Source of the DNA: Clostridia bacterium
GTDB lineage: Bacteria > Bacillota > Clostridia > Oscillospirales > Acutalibacteraceae
DNA: 64,000 nucleotides
Reading direction: 5' to 3'
NCBI GenBank assembly: GCA_017516315.1
Contig: JAFXDE010000039.1
Coordinates: 1 to 64,000, forward strand
Shown here: one piece after another, positions 59,773-64,000 of the stretch
How positions within the stretch are numbered: the stretch's first letter is position 1
Layout: every line of letters begins with the position of its first letter
Notes under the pieces: generated by a model
What the model was told of the DNA's origin: nothing
Database searches by the model: none
Seen by the model: only the letters and a program-made list of their open reading frames with translations
Made by a program: the position numbers and the translations under genes

Positions 59773-60804
59773 ATGATAAGATTCGAAAGTGACTACACAC
59801 AGGGCGCAGTACCCGAAATAATAGAAAAATTAGTCGAGACAAATTTAGAGCAGACTCCCGGCTACGGCACGGATAAATACTGTCTTTCTGCCGCAGAAAA
59901 GATAAAAAAGGAAATCGGAACAGAAAATGCCGATGTTCATTTTCTCGTAGGCGGTACACAGACAAACTATATCTTTATCGCCAGTGCCCTTCGTCCTCAT
60001 CAGGGAGTTATCTCTGCCTGTACGGGACACATCAATGTTCACGAAAGCGGCTCCGTAGAGTCTGTAGGACATAAGGTTATCGGTCTTCCCTCCGAGGACG
60101 GAAAGATTACCGCTGCTCAGGTGGAAAAGACAGTAAAGGACCATTACGCCGACCCCACTTTCGAGCACACTGTACAGCCGAAAATGGTTTATATTTCGTT
60201 TCCGACGGAAAACGGTACTATCTATTCCAAAAAGGAGCTTACTGACCTTTACTCCGTTTGTAAGGAAAATGACCTTATTCTTTTTATCGACGGTGCGAGA
60301 ATGGGCTACGGTCTGGCAAGCGATAAAAATGACCTCACATTAAAGGATATAGCTTCTCTCAGCGATGCCTTTTACATCGGCGGCACCAAGGTAGGTGCAC
60401 TTTTCGGTGAGGCTCTCGTTATTACCAAGGACAGCTGTAAAAAGGATTTCCGCTACATAGAAAAGCAAAAGGGTGCTATGCTTGCCAAGGGCAGACTTTT
60501 AGGCTTACAGTTCGATGTTCTTTTCACCGACGGTCTTTACCATAAAATCTCCCGTCACGCGGCAGGGCTTGCCATGAAAATCCGTGAGGCCTTCCTTTCA
60601 AAGGGAATAGAGCTTTACTACGATTCTTATACAAATCAGCAGTTCCCCATCCTTACCGATGAACAGCTTGCAAAGCTTAATGAGCATTTCGTTTCATCCT
60701 ATTGGGCTAAGACAGGCGATAAAACCGCTGTACGCTTCTGCACCAGCTGGGCGACACCTAAGGAGGATGTAGATTTCCTCATAGAAAAGATAATGGAGCT
60801 GTAA
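59773..60804 (+). CDS. Low-specificity threonine aldolase (beta-eliminating lyase family)
   Basis: A 343-aa fold-type I PLP enzyme that cleaves threonine or allo-threonine to glycine and acetaldehyde. FLVGGTQTNYIFIASAL near residue 56, LFIDGARMGYGLAS near residue 172 with the Asp contacting PLP nitrogen, and the PLP-lysine segment YIGGTKVGALFGEA near residue 200 match the family. D/L specificity cannot be told. A GAGG-type site precedes the ATG. trmB follows 4 bp later. Confidence 0.9.
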   Translation: MIRFESDYTQGAVPEIIEKLVETNLEQTPGYGTDKYCLSAAEKIKKEIGTENADVHFLVGGTQTNYIFIASALRPHQGVISACTGHINVHESGSVESVGHKVIGLPSEDGKITAAQVEKTVKDHYADPTFEHTVQPKMVYISFPTENGTIYSKKELTDLYSVCKENDLILFIDGARMGYGLASDKNDLTLKDIASLSDAFYIGGTKVGALFGEALVITKDSCKKDFRYIEKQKGAMLAKGRLLGLQFDVLFTDGLYHKISRHAAGLAMKIREAFLSKGIELYYDSYTNQQFPILTDEQLAKLNEHFVSSYWAKTGDKTAVRFCTSWATPKEDVDFLIEKIMEL

Positions 60805-60808
60805 AATT

Positions 60809-61480
60809 ATGAGAATGAGAAAAAAGAAAAATCTCGACACCAGACTCGAGGCGGTAAAGGATTACATACTTGACCTGCCTTTGGGCGACGAGAGAGATTT
60901 CAATAAAGCCATCGAGGAAAAAAGCCTTATTGATTATAAGGAAATTTTCGGTAACAGTAACCCGGTGAGAATGGAAATCGGCTGCGGAAGAGGACAGTTT
61001 GCTATGGAGATAGCTAAAAGACATCCCGATGTGAACTTTATCGCCGTGGAAAAGGTGCTGAATGTTATCGTTTTAGCCTGCGAAAAGGCTAAAAAAGAGG
61101 GTCTGACGAATATAAAATTTATCTGCGGGTCTGCGGAATATCTTCCGAAGTTCATCCCCGAAAAGAGCATAGAGCTCCTTTATCTGAACTTCTCCTGCCC
61201 CTATCCTAAGGCAAGATATGCCAGACACCGACTTACACACCGCTTCTTCCTGGAAATTTACCGTAATTTACTCAAGGACGGTGCTGAAATTCATCAGAAG
61301 ACAGATAATATGCACTTCTTTGAGTTCTCTATCGGTGAGCTTTCACAAAGCGGCTGGAAGATAAAAAATGTTTCTCTCGACCTTCATAACAGCGACTTCG
61401 AGGGTAACATCGTTACCGAATACGAAAAGCGCTTCTCCGATCTCGGTCAGCCTATTTACAGGCTTGAGGCCTGGTATTGA
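60809..61480 (+). CDS. trmB: tRNA (guanine-46-N7)-methyltransferase
   Basis: Methylates G46 in the tRNA variable loop with S-adenosylmethionine. The 223-aa protein has the SAM-binding MEIGCGRGQFAMEIA near residue 53, the VEKVLNVIVLACEKA segment near residue 80, and the TrmB motif LYLNFSCPYPKARYARHRL near residue 127, with the D-P-W-P site altered to F-S-C-P. The C-terminal YEKRFSDLGQPIYRLE is typical. GGAG lies 10 bases before the ATG. Confidence 0.93.
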   Translation: MRMRKKKNLDTRLEAVKDYILDLPLGDERDFNKAIEEKSLIDYKEIFGNSNPVRMEIGCGRGQFAMEIAKRHPDVNFIAVEKVLNVIVLACEKAKKEGLTNIKFICGSAEYLPKFIPEKSIELLYLNFSCPYPKARYARHRLTHRFFLEIYRNLLKDGAEIHQKTDNMHFFEFSIGELSQSGWKIKNVSLDLHNSDFEGNIVTEYEKRFSDLGQPIYRLEAWY

Positions 61481-61535
61481 TAAATAAAAAAATGAACAGA
61501 GGTAACGCCTCTTGTATTTGAAAGGAAGGAAAAAA

Positions 61536-62030
61536 ATGAGTAAGGTTAAAAACGAAGCAAAAATCAAAAATCCTCTTATTGTAGCTGTCCGTGAGCAGCT
61601 GGAGCACAGAGCCACCTGGCTTTATCTTCTTTGCGATGAGGCGAGCAAAAGAGGTCTCGACCCCAAGGATTTCGGCTCAGCTGCCGTTAAGCGCTGCGGA
61701 CTTATGCAGGGCGCAGGTCTCGTAGAAAAGGGCAAAACAGACTCTCTCAAGGGCCTTCGTAAGACTCTTTTCACAAAGCCCGCACAGTGGGTTTTCGAAA
61801 TGGATGTAAAAAACTGCACAGACGACGAGCTGGAAATTCACTTCCACTACTGTCCTCTCGTAAAGGCATGGCAGAAGGCAGGCTGCAGCGATGAGGAAAT
61901 CGCTATGCTTTGCGACATCGCTATGTGCGGCGACAGAGGTATCGGTGAGCGCTACGGTGCAGAGCTTGATTTACCCAAGACTATTGCTAACGGTGATGAC
62001 ATCTGCCATCTGAGATATCATAAGAAATAA
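61536..62030 (+). CDS. L-2-amino-thiazoline-4-carboxylic acid hydrolase-family protein
   Basis: A 164-aa soluble protein. The segment ELEIHFHYCPLVKAWQKAGCS near residue 107 and the late Cys-rich LCDIAMCGDRGIGERYG near residue 129 are the family pattern seen in ATC hydrolase-like proteins, where Cys and His form the active site. The prototype opens 2-aminothiazoline-4-carboxylate to S-carbamoylcysteine in Pseudomonas cysteine synthesis; Clostridia homologs are mostly untested. The start is the ATG at 61536, behind AAGGAAGGA; a longer frame to 61512 lies upstream. A strong terminator follows. Confidence 0.82.
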   Translation: MSKVKNEAKIKNPLIVAVREQLEHRATWLYLLCDEASKRGLDPKDFGSAAVKRCGLMQGAGLVEKGKTDSLKGLRKTLFTKPAQWVFEMDVKNCTDDELEIHFHYCPLVKAWQKAGCSDEEIAMLCDIAMCGDRGIGERYGAELDLPKTIANGDDICHLRYHKK

Positions 62031-62035
62031 TTTGT

Positions 62036-62075
62036 AAATCGCAAGAAAAAACACTTTTTTCTTGCGATTTTTTTG
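62036..62075 (+). terminator. Terminator before the restriction-modification pair
   Basis: AATCGCAAGAAAAAA (62037-62051) pairs with TTTTTTCTTGCGATT (62055-62069), followed by more T. The -35 box of the next promoter lies inside its right arm. Confidence 0.9.
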
Positions 62076-62090
62076 TATATGTGATATAAT
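62062..62090 (+). promoter_or_regulatory. Promoter of the methyltransferase-HNH pair
   Basis: TTGCGA (62062-62067), 17-bp spacer, TATAAT (62085-62090), 30 bases before the ATG, overlapping the terminator stem. Confidence 0.65.
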
Positions 62091-62120
62091 TAACATATTC
62101 AATAAAAGGTGGTGTAGCTT

Positions 62121-63182
62121 ATGGTTGTATTGAGTTTGTTTGACGGTATCGCTTGCGGTCGAATCGCCCTCGAAAGAGCGGGTATACATATTGAAAAATA
62201 TTATGCATCTGAAATAGAACCCAATGCAATAAAAGTTGCTGAAACTAACTATCCTGACATTGTTGAAATCGGAGACATAAGAAAAGTATCTTATAAAAAC
62301 GGCGTTTTAAAAACGGAGAACGGCGATTTTTATGTCGGAACCATCGATTTTATTTGCGGCGGAAGCCCTTGTACGAATTTTTCGTCGATTGGTTATGCGA
62401 ATGGTATGACATCTAAAGCTGTAGATATAGTTACGCTCGAACAATATATGGATTTAAAAAAATCAAATGCCGTTTTCGACGGTCAATCGTCCCTCTTTTG
62501 GGAATATATCCGAATTTTAAGAGAAGTAAACCCTAAATATTATCTTCTTGAAAATGTTGTTATGGCTAAAAAATGGGAAAAAATTATTTCGGAAAACTTG
62601 AAATGCGAGCCTATTCGTATAAACAGTTCTTTGGTATCTGCACAAAACAGACCAAGGTTATATTGGACTAATATTTCGTGTAGTGTATTTCCTGAAGACA
62701 GGGAAGTTTCTATTGAGGATATTTTAGATGATTCATCGGATGATAAAGATGTGTCGCATTGTTTAACTGTCCAGAGATGTATGCCTAAATTGATAAAAAA
62801 ATATGGGTATATACCTGAAAAATTTAATGCTTACAATGCATCTGCGATCGAAAAAAAGGCGTGTGCATTATCGCGGGGAAGTATGGTAACATCGTCTTGT
62901 GCTACTTTGATGTTTGTAAATAATGAGGATGGATGTCATATTGTAAAAAACGGTGTACTTAACGATAAGTATAAGGTGAGGCTTAAAGACGGTAAATATA
63001 ACATAAGGAAACTGTCTGTTTTAGAACAGGAAAGACTACAGACATTGCCGGATAATTATACGGCAGTTGCCGGTATCAGCAACCAGAAAAGAAGCGAAAT
63101 GATTGGTAACTGTTGGACGGTAGATGTAATTGCACATTTGTTTTCTTTTATAAGCGACAGAAGCAGGGGAATTGCGATATGA
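62121..63182 (+). CDS. DNA (cytosine-5)-methyltransferase
   Basis: A 353-aa C5-cytosine methyltransferase. Motif I is VVLSLFDGIACGRIALERAG at the start, motif IV FICGGSPCTNFSSIGY near residue 75 with catalytic Cys (PC), motif VI YYLLENVVMAKKW near residue 142, motif VIII AQNRPRLYWTNI near residue 173, and motif X MIGNCWTVDVIAHLF near the end. The region between motifs VIII and IX is the target-recognition domain, so specificity cannot be read. The gene is visibly more AT-rich than the rest of the window and differs in codon use. The stop overlaps the HNH gene by 4 bases. This points to a transferred restriction-modification pair. Confidence 0.93.
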   Translation: MVVLSLFDGIACGRIALERAGIHIEKYYASEIEPNAIKVAETNYPDIVEIGDIRKVSYKNGVLKTENGDFYVGTIDFICGGSPCTNFSSIGYANGMTSKAVDIVTLEQYMDLKKSNAVFDGQSSLFWEYIRILREVNPKYYLLENVVMAKKWEKIISENLKCEPIRINSSLVSAQNRPRLYWTNISCSVFPEDREVSIEDILDDSSDDKDVSHCLTVQRCMPKLIKKYGYIPEKFNAYNASAIEKKACALSRGSMVTSSCATLMFVNNEDGCHIVKNGVLNDKYKVRLKDGKYNIRKLSVLEQERLQTLPDNYTAVAGISNQKRSEMIGNCWTVDVIAHLFSFISDRSRGIAI

Positions 63183-63982
63183 GTGAGAAAGTTTTAATTA
63201 AACGAATAGAGGCAACGGACAAAAGTACTGTTAATCTTTCCGCTAAGGAAGTTCGTCAGCTTCACAATAAAATCGTATATGCTTATGAAACACAATTAAA
63301 ACCTTATGGTGTAAAGAAATTGTGGAGAGACGATATTGCTTCTTACGAGGATTTCTCGGATGAAGAATTTATTAAACTATTAGACGGAAAAGAGCTGCAG
63401 TTAATCTTTTTGTTGAAGCACATTAAATGTTTAGTGCACAAAGATGCTGTTTCTGCTTTTGTAAGAAAGTATTTGCCTAATGCAGCTCTCGACCAACAAG
63501 TAAGGCATCTGGGGACTCAATTAGGATGGTTTGTGCTAAATAAATCTCATAAAATTCCTGACACAGAAGTGAAAGTTCCCAGCGGATATAATTATTTGGT
63601 ATCTATTGATACACCTAATCCTAAAGTGGTAGCAATTACTTTGAAAAGAGCAGGGAGATTATCTGCGAAAAATTTCGAAGAATTAAAAATGGCATACGGA
63701 AACAAGTGTGCAACTTGTGGAGCTGAAGCCGGAAAAAAGGATGTAAGAGACGGTTCTGTTGTTACATTGGAACAAGGGCATATGAATCCAAGAAAGCCAT
63801 TAACATTAGACAATACTATTCCTCAGTGTAAATACTGTAACAGTACATACTTGGATTACTTTCAATTTAATGAATACGGAAGAGTTATAGCTGTAAATAA
63901 TCCTGAAATTTTATTAAAATCTCCACGAGATATTCAGGATGAGATGATTCAGGTTTTGCTTGAAGAACGAAAAAAATATTGA
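63179..63982 (+). CDS. HNH nuclease, probable restriction endonuclease
   Basis: A 267-aa protein. The C-terminal 85 residues carry an HNH-like nuclease core with CATCGAEAG and CKYCNS cysteine pairs that form a zinc site, and LEQGHMNPRKPLTLDNTIPQ supplies the His-Asn residues. The N-terminal 170 residues are helical and match nothing I know; they probably recognise DNA. It starts at the ATGA overlap with the C5-methyltransferase stop, and its base composition matches that gene, so it is probably the cognate type II endonuclease. The methylase-first order is common in such systems. The window ends 18 bp after the stop. Confidence 0.8.
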   Translation: MSEKVLIKRIEATDKSTVNLSAKEVRQLHNKIVYAYETQLKPYGVKKLWRDDIASYEDFSDEEFIKLLDGKELQLIFLLKHIKCLVHKDAVSAFVRKYLPNAALDQQVRHLGTQLGWFVLNKSHKIPDTEVKVPSGYNYLVSIDTPNPKVVAITLKRAGRLSAKNFEELKMAYGNKCATCGAEAGKKDVRDGSVVTLEQGHMNPRKPLTLDNTIPQCKYCNSTYLDYFQFNEYGRVIAVNNPEILLKSPRDIQDEMIQVLLEERKKY

Positions 63983-64000
63983 TTGTAAAATTTGCATTTC

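Noticed and set aside
62345..62375. Methyltransferase possibly inactive because the usual PCQ reads PCT
   Set aside because: The catalytic Pro-Cys is intact, the following residue varies in phage-type C5 methyltransferases, and all other motifs are present.

Overview
The window reads as chromosomal DNA of an anaerobic, Gram-positive, endospore-lineage bacterium of the class Clostridia, most likely an Oscillospirales/Ruminococcaceae-type gut or rumen organism. This rests on the sporulation regulator SpoIIID, a complete Rnf (Na+/H+-translocating ferredoxin:NAD+ oxidoreductase) operon, an oxygen-sensitive iron-sulfur L-serine dehydratase, the Bacillota RNases Mini-III and YhaM, and a secreted GH51 arabinofuranosidase for plant polysaccharides. 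Genes are dense, with strong AGGAG-type ribosome binding sites, many 1- or 4-base stop/start overlaps, and vegetative promoters that almost all have a 17-bp spacer.

Layout. 1-5.7 kb: branched-chain amino acid genes (end of ilvN, ilvC, ilvD) followed by a DUF815 ATPase, a RidA-type imine deaminase and a TraX-like membrane protein; a 105-bp tandem repeat and an attenuator-like hairpin lie between ilvC and ilvD. 5.7-15.6 kb (minus strand): secreted GH51 enzyme, then a nine-gene operon read from one promoter at about 15.6 kb (PI-PLC-like phosphodiesterase, DUF6440, GH4 glycosidase, a two-gene CehA/McbA-like PHP phosphoesterase, GPH-type sugar transporter, zinc ribbon protein, metallo-beta-lactamase-fold hydrolase, AlkD-like glycosylase). 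15.7-18.5 kb: secA. 18.6-25.2 kb: secreted LCAT-like hydrolase with a Cys nucleophile elbow, spoIIID, a two-gene operon of a GH3-type adenylating enzyme and a condensation-domain-like acyltransferase, and a YD-repeat lipoprotein. 25.3-28.8 kb (minus): L-serine dehydratase with a 58-aa cysteine-rich partner, then a coiled-coil protein, coaD and rsmD. 29-34.6 kb: a Gly-rich TPM-like membrane protein, obg (interrupted by a nonsense codon), mini-RNase III, YhaM, and an ECF sigma/anti-sigma-like pair. 34.7-40 kb: sdpR/sdpI-type pair, CNNM/HlyC transporter, PlsC-like acyltransferase, Fe-alcohol dehydrogenase. 40.1-48.7 kb: apbE, NusG-II protein, Gx transporter and rnfCDGEAB, then putP. 48.7-57.2 kb: FAD/Rieske oxidoreductase, MATE exporter, a large two-domain secreted metallophosphatase and an oligopeptide-binding lipoprotein. 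57.3-62 kb: rmuC, alr, threonine aldolase, trmB, ATC-hydrolase-like gene. 62.1-64 kb: an AT-rich C5-methyltransferase plus HNH nuclease pair that looks like a horizontally acquired restriction-modification system.

The most unusual structure is not a gene. Three intergenic, GC-rich, 83-105 bp palindromic elements (26.8, 35.7 and 55.5 kb) fold into the same cloverleaf, a long outer stem enclosing three hairpins, with compensatory base changes. Each sits 16-30 bp downstream of a rho-independent terminator and in the same orientation relative to it. Other points worth attention are the nonsense codon in obg, the GH3 plus condensation-like operon, the cysteine in the LCAT-like nucleophile elbow, and a promoter-hairpin-terminator unit between the MATE and Rieske genes that looks like a small RNA or leader.
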